Shown here one piece after another: positions 32,752-42,652 of a stretch of DNA of 64,000 nt. This DNA comes from Arthrobacter sp. PAMC 25486 (GTDB lineage: Bacteria > Actinomycetota > Actinomycetes > Actinomycetales > Micrococcaceae). The notes under the pieces were generated by a model, which saw only the letters and a program-made list of their open reading frames with translations, had not been told where the DNA came from and ran no database searches. Each line of letters begins with the position of its first letter. Position 1 is the stretch's first letter. Location of the stretch: NCBI RefSeq assembly GCF_000785535.1, contig NZ_CP007595.1, positions 1,674,001-1,738,000 of the forward strand, given 5' to 3'. The position numbers and the translations under genes are program-made.

Positions 32752-34041
32752 TTAGGCCTTGCCAATGACGCGGTAGGTGACGCCCGGCCACTTCTCTGCC
32801 GAGCTTACCCGGCGCCCGTCAATGAAGGCCTTCACGCCGGGCAGCTCGGCCGGGGAAAGCTCACGATATTCGGCATGGTCGGCCTGGACCACTGCCGCAT
32901 CCACCGGCTCGCCAAGATGGTAAGCGGCAAAGCCAAGCTTGGCCAGTTCCGCATCCGTATACAGGGGGTCGTGGACCAGGGCGGTGCCGCCACGGCGGGT
33001 GATGGCCTCAACGGCGTCGAACACGCCCGAAAATGCCGTCTCCTTCACCCCGCCACGGTAGGCCGCACCAAGGACGACGACGCGTGCCCCGGTCAGGTCC
33101 CCAAAGGCACCTTCCAGGAGGCCGATGGTGTAATCGGGCATCTCGGCGTTGGCGGCACGGGCGGCGCGGACGACAGTGGCGTCCGGATCGTTCCACAGGT
33201 AGAGGCGCGGGTAGACCGGGATGCAGTGCCCGCCCACGGCGATGCCGGGCTGGTGGATGTGGCTGAACGGCTGCGAGTTGGAGGCGGCGATGACCTGGTA
33301 GATGTCAATGCCGGTCTTGGCAGCGAAGCGGGCGAACTGGTTGGCCAGGCCGATGTTGACGTCGCGGTAGGTGGTCTCGGCCAGCTTGGCCAGCTCCGAG
33401 GCCTCGGCGGAGCCAAGGTCCCAGACGCCGTTGGCCCGGTTCAGGTCGGGGCGCTCGTCAAAGTCGAGCACTGCCTCGTAAAATTCGATGGCCTTGGCGG
33501 CGCCGGCGTCGGAGAGCCCGCCCACCAGCTTCGGGTATTTGCGCAGGTCTTCAAAGACACGCCCGGTCAGGACGCGCTCGGGTGAGAACACGAGGTGGAA
33601 GTCTTTGCCCTCAACCAGGCCGGAGCCTGCTTCGAGGGCCGGCTTCCAGCGGGTGCGGGTGGTGCCAACGGGCAGTGTTGTCTCGTAGGCGACCAGGGTG
33701 TTGGGGGTCAGGTGGCGGGCCAGTTCGGCGGTGGCCGTGTCCATCCAACCAAAGTCGGGCTTGGCCTCGGCGTCAACAAACAACGGCACCACCAGCACCA
33801 CGGCGTCGGCGCCGGGGACAGCGTCGGCGTAGTTCGTCGTCGCACGCAATTTTCCTGCGGGGACCAGTTCGGAGAGCATTTCCTGCAGGTGGGCTTCGCC
33901 GGGGAAGGGCTCGGTGCCGGCATTGATCAGGTTCACAACGGTCTGGTTGACGTCAACGCCCACCACATCGTGGCCCTTGGAGGCAAACTGGACAGCCAGC
34001 GGCAGGCCGATCTTGCCGAGTGCAATAACTGCAATCTTCAC
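32752..34041 (-). CDS. wbpA: UDP-N-acetylhexosamine 6-dehydrogenase, WbpA-like
   Basis: NAD-dependent four-electron oxidation of C6 of UDP-GlcNAc (or UDP-ManNAc) to the uronic acid. The 429 residues carry MKIAVIALGKIGLPLAVQFA, DAVVLVVPLFVD, YETTLPVGTTRT, SPERVLTGRVFEDLRKYPKL, AETTYRDVNIGLANQFARFA and the catalytic Cys in AVGGHCIPVYPRLY (about residue 272). The GTG at 34041 lacks a ribosome site; TAAGGT lies 9 bases upstream, compatible with a very short or absent leader. First gene of the wbpA-D-E-B operon. The choice between UDP-GlcNAc and UDP-ManNAc as substrate rests on context. Confidence 0.92.
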   Translation of the reverse strand: MKIAVIALGKIGLPLAVQFASKGHDVVGVDVNQTVVNLINAGTEPFPGEAHLQEMLSELVPAGKLRATTNYADAVPGADAVVLVVPLFVDAEAKPDFGWMDTATAELARHLTPNTLVAYETTLPVGTTRTRWKPALEAGSGLVEGKDFHLVFSPERVLTGRVFEDLRKYPKLVGGLSDAGAAKAIEFYEAVLDFDERPDLNRANGVWDLGSAEASELAKLAETTYRDVNIGLANQFARFAAKTGIDIYQVIAASNSQPFSHIHQPGIAVGGHCIPVYPRLYLWNDPDATVVRAARAANAEMPDYTIGLLEGAFGDLTGARVVVLGAAYRGGVKETAFSGVFDAVEAITRRGGTALVHDPLYTDAELAKLGFAAYHLGEPVDAAVVQADHAEYRELSPAELPGVKAFIDGRRVSSAEKWPGVTYRVIGKA

Positions 34042-34188
34042 GTTGGAGTAACCTTATCTCTCGTGTTGGCGGGCCTCGGACAATGCTGTCCGGGCCGTTG
34101 CCTTGACTATTAGAATATCGAGCTTTGCGGCCCTGCGGTGTCAGCTGAGAGCCAGCCCACAGTTTTCTGCGTTCCGCGCAGCAGCGCG

Positions 34189-36216
34189 CTACTGGCAGGC
34201 GTCGATCCGGTAGAGCCGTGCCGCGCCCTGCTCATCCAGAAGGGTCAGGCCCGGTGTAAGCGCCAGGTCCTCCGAACTGGGGATGGTCATGCGCATGTCG
34301 CTGACCTGGCGTCCGCTGCCAAAGTCCAGGTAATAGTAGGCATCCAGCGTGCGGATTGCCTCGCAGACGGCAGGGTTCTCGTTGAGCTCAGGAAGGTGGG
34401 ACCAAATCGTTTGGATCTCGGGGCTCTGCACGGACGCGAGGGACGGCATGATCGTCTTGTAGCCGTCCAGGGCATAGATGAGTGAGCCGCCGTTGGCCGG
34501 GTGACCGATCACGGTGGCGTCGGCCGGGATGTGTTCCGGCGCCCGCTTGATCAGGGCTGCCTCGTCACTGGAGAGCAGCCACGAGTCCGGTGTCGAGGCG
34601 TAGTAGTCGCTGGTTTCCACCACCGTGGTGGCCACCGAATTGTTCTGTGTTGACAGGCCCAGCACCAGTGCGGCCACGACGCCTACGCCCGCCACGGCTG
34701 CGGCGCGGGGTGCTGCCGCCAGCACGTTGGCGGGGATCGCCTTGACCGCGAGGTCAAAGCACCAGAAGGCACCCATGACCATGACCGGCAATGCCATGAC
34801 GGGCAGCAGTGCCGCCAACCTGTTGCTGTCGTTGAAAAAGACGCCCGTGATGGAGTGCCGCAGCTCATTGTCGGGGAAACCGGATACCACCACGAAGAAC
34901 ATGACGCCCACGAGGAAGGGGCCCAGCACCCAGAGGCGTCGCCACTGGGCGCAAACTGCCGCGATTCCCAGCAGCGTCAGCAGGAACACCGGCCAGGAGA
35001 ACAACACCTGCAGCGGTGACGTTGCCAAGGCTTCGCCCGCGGCCACCGGGAGGGTGAGCGTTGGCGGCCAGTGCGAACCTGCCGCACTGGGCCGGATCCT
35101 GTCCCAGGCGGCAACAAACACCACCAGATACAGCGCCACACCCAGCGTTGCGGCACCCATGGCACCCAATGGGAACTTGCGGGCACCAATGAGCCGGCCC
35201 AGCCAAAAGAGCAGCAGTGGGATCGTGAAGGCGGCCAGCGCCATGACAACGTTGGGATGTGCCAGCGCCAGACCGGGAGCGCCAATGACCAGAAAGGCCA
35301 GGCTCACGACGGGGCCGTTCCTGGGTTTTACGGAGAGTTTGAGCAGGTCGGCAACCAGGCCGATAAACACCGGCAGCAGTGCGATCGCCAGGAAGTTTGG
35401 ATACAGCACGCCCCAGCCGAGCGCCAGAAAGGGGAACGCGCCGAAGCTGCCGGCCAAGGCGCCAGAAAGGAGCAACACAGCCGGACGGTTGCCCGCCACA
35501 CAGGTGGCCAAATACATGCAGGCAAGAGTCCACACCAGGGCGCCGATGACAATGTTCACGCTATTCACGGCAACGGGCAAGGGCACATTACTCAGCTCGA
35601 CCGTCAGTGCCACCAGGTTGTGCCAGGCAAAGGGATACACGCCCGAGGGCCCGTTGTGGATCATGGCGCCCACCGAAAACGCGGAACCGTTCCCGGATTC
35701 GACAATGGCGCGGATGGCGCTGAGATGGTGAACGTTGTCATACGTCTGGGAGATGTTCTCCGGCGCGATGAATGTTCTCGTCAGGTTGGACCAGATGGCG
35801 GCCACACCAAAGGCGAGCCCGCCAATCCCTGCCAGGACCATGGCGGGCGTTGTCCGCTGCTGCGCCGCGGGACGCAGTTCAGCCCGGTGCAGCTCCGACG
35901 GGCGCCCTGCTGGCTTGGTAGCCGGACGCTGTGTTGCCCTGTTGACCATGGCCATGCGGGTGGCAACGAGCTTGCGCACACCCCAAACGATGCCGGCAGA
36001 AGCGAGCGTGAAAATGCCCAGCACCACGGGGTTCCATCTCAGCCCGATGGCACCGGCAGCAATGGTGCCCACGGCCACCAGGCTGACCGTGAGAGGCGCT
36101 GCTGCGGCCAGCCAAGCCAGGCCTCGCGCGCCCAGCGCCCGTCCGAGGATGGCGCCGGGCATGATCACGACCAAAGCGGCAACCGCAATGGTTGGAACCG
36201 TCTCAAGCCAAGTCAT
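34189..36216 (-). CDS. DUF6541-type polytopic membrane protein (paralogue of 50539-52512)
   Basis: Large membrane protein (675 residues, about 13-15 hydrophobic segments) of an actinobacterial family found in polysaccharide loci. Topology is GT-C-like: a first extracellular loop with ISQTYDNVHHLSAIRAIVES, then YPFAWHNLVALTVELS, GVLYPNFLAIALLPVFIGL, and a C-terminal outer domain of about 170 residues with NGGSLIYALDGYKTIMPSLA. The acidic-aromatic first loop fits a polyprenyl-phosphate-sugar-dependent transferase, but catalysis has not been shown by anything here (inference). ATG 36216 follows TACGGT plus six bases and has no ribosome site, so it is probably leaderless. Confidence 0.8.
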   Translation of the reverse strand: MTWLETVPTIAVAALVVIMPGAILGRALGARGLAWLAAAAPLTVSLVAVGTIAAGAIGLRWNPVVLGIFTLASAGIVWGVRKLVATRMAMVNRATQRPATKPAGRPSELHRAELRPAAQQRTTPAMVLAGIGGLAFGVAAIWSNLTRTFIAPENISQTYDNVHHLSAIRAIVESGNGSAFSVGAMIHNGPSGVYPFAWHNLVALTVELSNVPLPVAVNSVNIVIGALVWTLACMYLATCVAGNRPAVLLLSGALAGSFGAFPFLALGWGVLYPNFLAIALLPVFIGLVADLLKLSVKPRNGPVVSLAFLVIGAPGLALAHPNVVMALAAFTIPLLLFWLGRLIGARKFPLGAMGAATLGVALYLVVFVAAWDRIRPSAAGSHWPPTLTLPVAAGEALATSPLQVLFSWPVFLLTLLGIAAVCAQWRRLWVLGPFLVGVMFFVVVSGFPDNELRHSITGVFFNDSNRLAALLPVMALPVMVMGAFWCFDLAVKAIPANVLAAAPRAAAVAGVGVVAALVLGLSTQNNSVATTVVETSDYYASTPDSWLLSSDEAALIKRAPEHIPADATVIGHPANGGSLIYALDGYKTIMPSLASVQSPEIQTIWSHLPELNENPAVCEAIRTLDAYYYLDFGSGRQVSDMRMTIPSSEDLALTPGLTLLDEQGAARLYRIDACQ

Positions 36217-36222
36217 GTATGT

Positions 36223-36228
36223 ACCGTA
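36223..36228 (-). promoter_or_regulatory. -10 element, leaderless start of the 36216 gene
   Basis: TACGGT on the minus strand, six bases (ACATAC), then ATG at 36216. It lies in the 30-base gap after galE, so the DUF6541 gene has its own promoter although it follows galE closely. Confidence 0.5.
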
Positions 36229-36246
36229 ATTCTGCAGGCCACAAGG

Positions 36247-37263
36247 CTATGGCTGCGCGTAGCCGTTCGGGTTGTGCTTCTGCCAGCGCCAGTGGTCGGC
36301 ACACATTTGGGCCAGGTTGCGGTGCGCGGACCAGCCCAAATCGGCCAGGGCGGCTGAAGGATCAGCATAGCTGACGGCGGCATCGCCGGGACGGCGCGCG
36401 GCAAATTCAAAGGGAATGGGCGCCCCTGCCGCATCACCAAAGGCGGCGATGACTTCCAGGACCGAGGAGCCGTTGCCGGTGCCCAGGTTCCAGGTGAAGA
36501 CGCCCTCGTGGCTGGTCAGGTACGACAAGGCGGCAAGGTGGCCGGCGGCGAGGTCCATGACGTGGATGTAGTCGCGCACACCGGTGCCGTCCGGCGTGGG
36601 GTAGTCGTTGCCGAACACCATGACCTTTTCGCGGCGGCCCACGGCAACCTGCGCCACGAAGGGCAGCAGGTTGTTGGGGATGCCTGTGGGGTCTTCGCCG
36701 ATGCGGCCGGATTCGTGTGCGCCCACGGGGTTGAAGTAGCGCAGCAGGGCCACCCGCCAGGTGGGGTCGGCGGCGCCAAGGTCGGTGAGGATGTCCTCGA
36801 TCTGTTCCTTGGTGCGGCCGTAGGGGTTGGTGGCGTCCAGGGGCATTTTCTCGATCAGCGGCACTTCCTCGCTGGCACCGTAGACGGTTGCGGAGGAGCT
36901 GAACACGAGTGAGCGCACGCCGTGCTTGTCCATGGAGGCCAGCAGGTTCAGGGTGCCCACAATGTTGTTTTGGTAGTACCGCAGTGGCTCGGCCACGGAC
37001 TCCCCCACAGCCTTCAGGCCGGCAAAGTGTATGACCGAGTCAAAGCCTGAGGAGGCAAACAGTGCGTCCACTCCTGCGGCGTCGAGCAGGTCAAGCTCCA
37101 CAAACTCCGGGTGCCGCCCGGTGAGTTCCTCAACCCGGCGCAGGGACTCAGCCGAGGAGTTCGCCAGGTTGTCGAGCACGACGACGTCATGCCCGGCTTC
37201 GAGCAGGCAAAGGACCATATGTGAACCGATGTATCCGGCACCGCCTGTGACCAAAACTTTCAT
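36247..37263 (-). CDS. galE: UDP-glucose 4-epimerase
   Basis: Interconverts UDP-glucose and UDP-galactose in the cytoplasm; here it supplies UDP-Galp to Glf (56284-57468) and hence galactofuranose. The 338 residues have [20 protein letters not shown] (NAD site), [35 protein letters not shown] and the catalytic Tyr/Lys pair in [14 protein letters not shown], then [21 protein letters not shown] 37263 (GGA 5 bases upstream) is preferred to an ATG three codons earlier without a site. It begins 11 bases after the stop of the RmlC-RmlD fusion gene, in the same operon. Confidence 0.95.
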   Translation of the reverse strand: MKVLVTGGAGYIGSHMVLCLLEAGHDVVVLDNLANSSAESLRRVEELTGRHPEFVELDLLDAAGVDALFASSGFDSVIHFAGLKAVGESVAEPLRYYQNNIVGTLNLLASMDKHGVRSLVFSSSATVYGASEEVPLIEKMPLDATNPYGRTKEQIEDILTDLGAADPTWRVALLRYFNPVGAHESGRIGEDPTGIPNNLLPFVAQVAVGRREKVMVFGNDYPTPDGTGVRDYIHVMDLAAGHLAALSYLTSHEGVFTWNLGTGNGSSVLEVIAAFGDAAGAPIPFEFAARRPGDAAVSYADPSAALADLGWSAHRNLAQMCADHWRWQKHNPNGYAQP

Positions 37264-37274
37264 GGTTTCCATTT

Positions 37275-38684
37275 CTATTGAGCCAAGTATTCGCGCAGGC
37301 GCTGCTGGGCGTTGGTGGGTGTGAAGCCTGTGGCCTTGATCTTGTCCAGGTTTAGGGTGCTGGTCAGGGGACGGGGGGCGGCGGCCTTGCCCTTGAAATA
37401 TTCCTCGGTGCTGATGCCGGTGACGGCGTCGCGGTTGTGGCCGGTGAGTCCGTACACGTCGGCGGCGATCTCGGCCCAGGTCTGGGGTTCGCCGTCGTTG
37501 CTGAGGTTGTAGGTGCCGTACCCGGGGCTGGTGTCCAGAAGGTGTTTGATGGCGGCGGCGATGTCTGTGGTGAAGCTCAGCCGGCCCACCTGGTCATTGA
37601 CCACTGCAGGTTTGATGCCGCGGGCGGCCAGGTTGGCCATGGTGGCGACGAAGTTGCTGCCCTCGCCGATGACCCAGCTGGTGCGGATGATGTAGTGCCG
37701 CGGGACTGTCGCGGCGACGGTGTCGCCGGCGGCCTTGGATTGGCCGTACACGCCCAGCGGGGACAAGGCCTCGTCCTCGCCGTGGAGTTCCGCCGTGCCG
37801 TCGAAGACGTAGTCACTGGAGACATGGACCAGGGTGATGCCGTGCGCCGTGGCGACCTTTGCCAGGTTGGCGACGGCGGTGGCGTTGATCGCCCACGCTG
37901 TGGTGCGCCCTTCGGGGGTTTCGGCCGTGTCCACGGCCGTGTACGCGGCGGCGTTGATGATGGTGGAGTAATTCCTCCAGTTCCGCCCCGTGTACGAGAC
38001 CGGATCGGTGAGGTCAAAGCCGTCCCTCGTGGCAAACTCAACGCTTGGAACGCCGTCGTACATTTTCCGCAACGCCGTCCCGAGCTGGCCGTCGGCACCG
38101 AGCACCAGGGTCTTCTTGCCCGCCATCGGGGTGACATCGGCCAGGCGCGGGTGGCCCTTGTCCTTCTCGGACAGTTCGGCCTGCTCCAGCGGGATGGGCC
38201 AGGGAATGGCGGCGGTCTCATCGGCCAGGTTCAAGAAGGTGTACTGTCCCTGCGCGTCCGCGGACCAGTGGTCGTTGACGAGGTAGGTGTACGCGGTGGT
38301 GTCCTCCAAGGTTTGAAAGGCGTTGCCCACACCGCGCGGGATGAAGATCGCCTGGGAGGGGTCCATCACGGTAGTGAACACGGCGCCGAAGGACGGCCCC
38401 TCGCGCAGGTCCACCCAGGCACCGAAGATCTTGCCCGTGGCCACGGAGATGAACTTGTCCCACGGCTCGGCATGGATCCCGCGGGTGGTGCCAGCCTTTT
38501 CATTGAACGAAATATTGTTCTGCACCGGGGCGAAGTCCGGCAGGCCCATCGCCAGCATCTTCTCCCGCTGCCAGTTCTCCTTGAACCAGCCCCGGTTGTC
38601 ACCATGGACCGGCAGCTCATACAGGATGACACCGGGAATGGGTGTTTGGGTTGCCGAAAGTTGCTTGGAAAATTCAATGCTCAT
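37275..38684 (-). CDS. Fused dTDP-4-dehydrorhamnose 3,5-epimerase / 4-reductase
   Basis: Bifunctional enzyme for the last two steps of dTDP-L-rhamnose synthesis. Residues 1 to about 185 form an RmlC cupin ([40 protein letters not shown] with the catalytic His, [20 protein letters not shown]). After a short linker, residues from about 192 to 469 form an RmlD SDR ([64 protein letters not shown] with Tyr/Lys near 314). Separate rmlC and rmlD genes are usual; the fused form is known in some actinobacteria. The window has no other rmlC or rmlD. It is followed by galE and preceded by rmlB 3 bases away. Confidence 0.93.
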   Translation of the reverse strand: MSIEFSKQLSATQTPIPGVILYELPVHGDNRGWFKENWQREKMLAMGLPDFAPVQNNISFNEKAGTTRGIHAEPWDKFISVATGKIFGAWVDLREGPSFGAVFTTVMDPSQAIFIPRGVGNAFQTLEDTTAYTYLVNDHWSADAQGQYTFLNLADETAAIPWPIPLEQAELSEKDKGHPRLADVTPMAGKKTLVLGADGQLGTALRKMYDGVPSVEFATRDGFDLTDPVSYTGRNWRNYSTIINAAAYTAVDTAETPEGRTTAWAINATAVANLAKVATAHGITLVHVSSDYVFDGTAELHGEDEALSPLGVYGQSKAAGDTVAATVPRHYIIRTSWVIGEGSNFVATMANLAARGIKPAVVNDQVGRLSFTTDIAAAIKHLLDTSPGYGTYNLSNDGEPQTWAEIAADVYGLTGHNRDAVTGISTEEYFKGKAAAPRPLTSTLNLDKIKATGFTPTNAQQRLREYLAQ

Positions 38685-38687
38685 GGA

Positions 38688-39797
<1,110 letters not shown>

Positions 39798-39821
39798 CTA
39801 CGCAACTTATGGAGGAGCATC

Positions 39822-40307
39822 TTGAAGAAACTCTGGGCCGCATTTGCCCTGGCAGCAGCATTGGTGACCACGGTTTCCGGATGTACCATTGTCGACGAAC
39901 CGGCCCCCGCGCCGATGTCACCGCCGGAAGCCACTGCCCCACCGCTGGTCACGGACTATCCAACCGCCACCGGCACCGTGGACACCAAACTTGTTATTAC
40001 CTTGCTGCAGGGCAACAGCCTGGGCGTCAGCACTCGCGAATTGAACTGTGTCGGGACCCAGGCCGTTGTCCCCACCACCATTGTCGATGCCGACGCGGCA
40101 TGCGCCCTCATTGCGGGCTCGGACAAGCTGTTCAGCAAAGAGCCGGTGCCCACGGATAGCAAGAAGTGCACCGACACCGGAAACCAGGTAGTGGCCGATG
40201 TCTTTGGTGAGTCCAAGGGCAAGCACATCCGTGTGTCATTCCAGCGGAATAACTTGTGCAATACCAAGGTCTGGGACGCCGTGTCACCCCTCATTGGACT
40301 CGGCTAA
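39822..40307 (+). CDS. Lipoprotein with subtilisin-inhibitor-like domain
   Basis: TTG 39822 is chosen because GGAGGAG lies 5 bases upstream; the product is 161 residues with a lipoprotein signal (KKLWAAFALAAALVTTVSGC). The mature part has four Cys in the arrangement LNCVGTQAV...DADAACALIAG...SKKCTDTGNQVVADVFG...RNNLCNTKVW. Spacing and the CT...V-A-D-V-x-G-x-x-K-G...F...N-x-C pattern recall Streptomyces subtilisin inhibitor (SSI)-type proteins, where two disulfides hold a protease-binding loop. That is inference from pattern, not a proven match. It begins a plus-strand operon; the flippase GTG lies 2 bases after the stop. Confidence 0.7.
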   Translation: MKKLWAAFALAAALVTTVSGCTIVDEPAPAPMSPPEATAPPLVTDYPTATGTVDTKLVITLLQGNSLGVSTRELNCVGTQAVVPTTIVDADAACALIAGSDKLFSKEPVPTDSKKCTDTGNQVVADVFGESKGKHIRVSFQRNNLCNTKVWDAVSPLIGLG

Positions 40308-40309
40308 CG

Positions 40310-41587
40310 GTGTCATCCCCCACCCCAGGCAAGGGTAAGACCCTCTCTTCGGTCGGGTTGTCGTCCCTGGTTGCTGCAGCGTGCGGCTACCTTGTCCTCA
40401 TTGTCGCCTCACGCAGCCTGACCCCGGCCGATAACGCCAATTTCCTGGCTTTCTGGGGTGTCCTGCTCGGCTTGTTTGGTGTGCTGACAGGGCTGATGAC
40501 CGAGGGCACCCGGGCTGTGAAGTCGCGGCGCATGATGAAAAATATGGAGCCGCACCACGGCGCCCCCGTACTTCCCGTTTCCCTGTTGATTGGCGCCGCG
40601 ACAGCACTTCTGGTTGCTGCCAGCAGTCCGTTCTGGATGCCGACGCTGATTCCCAACGCGCCTCCCCTACTGTGGCTGGGCATCGCCCTGTCCGTCCTGC
40701 TATACGCCGGCCATATTGGGCTCGCAGGGGCAACCGCCGGGCTGGAACGCTGGGGCAGCTATTCCGGTTTGGCCGCTACGGAGGCGATCTTCCGGCTGCT
40801 CCTCATGGCGCTGGCCGCGTTCGTGGGCGGCAGCCTGGCAGGTCTTGAATTTGGCGCCTTAAGCGGCACACTCGTGTGGCTGTACTTTGCCATCTTTTCC
40901 GCGGGCGGCCGGGCCGGTATGCGGGCACGGGCAGACGTAGGCGTGCTCCCGTACCTGGTTCGCTGCGGCCTGGCCATGGCAACCGCCGCTGCAACAGCCA
41001 TCCTGGTCACCGGCCTGCCAGCTGTCATCAAGATTGCCGCCGACCCGGCGGACTTTGCCCTGGCAGCCCCCCTTCTGCTGGCTGTTTCGCTCACGCGGGC
41101 ACCCATCATGATCCCCCTTCAGGCGTTCCAGGGCGTTGTCATGACAGCGCTGATCCACTCCGACCAGCCCTCCCACCGCGTCCTGGCAAAACCGTTTGCC
41201 GCCATTGTCGCCCTGGGTGTAGTGGGAGCAGTTGCCGCCGCACTTGTGGGGCCCTGGATCATGCTCATCTTCGGCCCGGACTACTCAGTTGACGGCTGGC
41301 TGTTGGGCGCCCTGACACTCGCAGCCGCCTTCCTGGCCATCCTGACACTGACCGGCACGGCCGCAATGGCCCTTGGCCGGCACCGCCTCTACCTGGCCGG
41401 CTGGGTCGTGGCGACCGTCGTTTCAGTCTCACTGCTGTTTGTTCCGGGCCCGCTGGTACAAACAGTCGTCACCAGCCTTTTCGCCGGCCCCATCATTGGT
41501 GCCCTGGTACATGCTGCGGGAGTGCTCCGCAGCAACCGCCTTGCCGCCCCTGCACCGTCAACGTCAAAGGACTCCCTCGATGGCTAA
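40310..41587 (+). CDS. Polytopic membrane protein, Wzx-like polysaccharide flippase
   Basis: Probable translocator of lipid-linked oligosaccharide. From GTG 40310 the product is 425 residues with about 12 membrane segments, beginning LSSLVAAACGYLVLIVASRS, the MOP-superfamily pattern in which the first helices pack around a conserved small-residue face. It is short for Wzx and has a charged loop (GTRAVKSRRMMKNMEPHH). It is coupled at both ends: 2 bases after the lipoprotein stop and overlapping the next glycosyltransferase by 8 bases. Flippase is the best reading from context; a polymerase is less likely because no large periplasmic loop is seen. Confidence 0.72.
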   Translation: MSSPTPGKGKTLSSVGLSSLVAAACGYLVLIVASRSLTPADNANFLAFWGVLLGLFGVLTGLMTEGTRAVKSRRMMKNMEPHHGAPVLPVSLLIGAATALLVAASSPFWMPTLIPNAPPLLWLGIALSVLLYAGHIGLAGATAGLERWGSYSGLAATEAIFRLLLMALAAFVGGSLAGLEFGALSGTLVWLYFAIFSAGGRAGMRARADVGVLPYLVRCGLAMATAAATAILVTGLPAVIKIAADPADFALAAPLLLAVSLTRAPIMIPLQAFQGVVMTALIHSDQPSHRVLAKPFAAIVALGVVGAVAAALVGPWIMLIFGPDYSVDGWLLGALTLAAAFLAILTLTGTAAMALGRHRLYLAGWVVATVVSVSLLFVPGPLVQTVVTSLFAGPIIGALVHAAGVLRSNRLAAPAPSTSKDSLDG

Positions 41588-42575
41588 CGCCCCCCGCGTC
41601 TCGATCATCATGCCGTGCTTCAATGCCGCCGCCACCGTGGAACGGGCCATCAACAGTGTCCTGGCCCAGACATTCACCGACTTTGAGCTGATCATCGTCA
41701 ACGACGCCTCCACCGACAACACGGTGGAGATCATCACCGCTCTTATGGCCGGCACCGGCGATGCCCGGCTGAAGCTCATTGACCTGCAGGAAAACCTTGG
41801 GCCGTCCGGCGTCCGCAACGAGGCGCTGCGCGGCGCCTTGGGAACATTTGTTGCGTTCCTCGACTCAGATGACGAGTTCCTGCCCGAGTTCCTGCACCAC
41901 CATGTCTCCGCTTTGCCCGATGGATTCGATATCTCGATGGCGGGCCACTTTGTCATTCGCCCCGACGGCAGCGAAACCACCAGGCACAGCCAGTTCATCG
42001 GCCAGTCCACAGGGCTGGAGGCCATGCGTGAGGCCATGCTGGACAACATCCTGCCTTTTGCATGGGACAAGGTTTACCGGCGGACCTTGTTTGAAGACAT
42101 CAGCTTCCCCGAAGGTTCCACCCGCTTCGAAGACATGACCATCAACATTTTGTTGGACTCCAGGGCACGCCTGGTGACAAGCTCCCCCACCCCGCTGAAC
42201 CGCTACTATATTTCTTCCGGTTCCTTGACGTGGGGGAGAATTCCTTCCCGCAGCGACTCAGATCTGGCCCTGGCCGACCTTCATGAACACCTGCCGGAGG
42301 GGCTTCGTGCGGGAAAGTTTGCGAAGCCATATGCCACCATGCGGCTGCTGATCACCCTGATCGTTGCCCAGAGCGCCATCATGAAGCTCAAGAACCAGCC
42401 CGCGGCCCAAGCAACAGTCGATGATTGCCGAAAGTCCTTGAAGTTCTCCTGGATATTTGCTGCCACCTTCGTCAAGCCAAAGTTTGCCGCCGCCGCACTA
42501 TTGCTGAAAGCTGCTCCGGCCACCTTCGCCAAGGTTTACCTGAAGTACTCAGCCGCAAGCTACGGTTTGGAGTAG
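41580..42575 (+). CDS. Family 2 glycosyltransferase
   Basis: GT-A transferase of 331 residues: MANAPRVSIIMPCFNAAATV, the nucleotide-binding IIVNDASTDNTVEII, NLGPSGVRNEALRGALGTFV and the metal-binding FLDSDDEFLPEFLHHHV, then FAWDKVYRRTLFEDISFPEG and RFEDMTINILLDSRARLVTS, where the E-D pair is the usual catalytic base region. This C-terminal arrangement is common in teichoic-acid and capsule transferases of the CgeD/TagF-neighbour type. ATG 41580 overlaps the flippase stop by 8 bases. Acceptor unknown. Confidence 0.9.
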   Translation: MANAPRVSIIMPCFNAAATVERAINSVLAQTFTDFELIIVNDASTDNTVEIITALMAGTGDARLKLIDLQENLGPSGVRNEALRGALGTFVAFLDSDDEFLPEFLHHHVSALPDGFDISMAGHFVIRPDGSETTRHSQFIGQSTGLEAMREAMLDNILPFAWDKVYRRTLFEDISFPEGSTRFEDMTINILLDSRARLVTSSPTPLNRYYISSGSLTWGRIPSRSDSDLALADLHEHLPEGLRAGKFAKPYATMRLLITLIVAQSAIMKLKNQPAAQATVDDCRKSLKFSWIFAATFVKPKFAAAALLLKAAPATFAKVYLKYSAASYGLE

Positions 42576-42652
42576 GCGGCGCCTTGCGCACGTGAGCTAC
42601 GGCGCACCCAATAACCCATCCCCCTGAGCATGATTGGTATAGATTAGAGACC

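Noticed and set aside
35071-36357. Plus-strand open frame of about 428 codons opposite the DUF6541 gene
   Set aside because: Low-complexity His/Gln/Arg-rich translation typical of the complement of a membrane-protein gene; no ribosome site.
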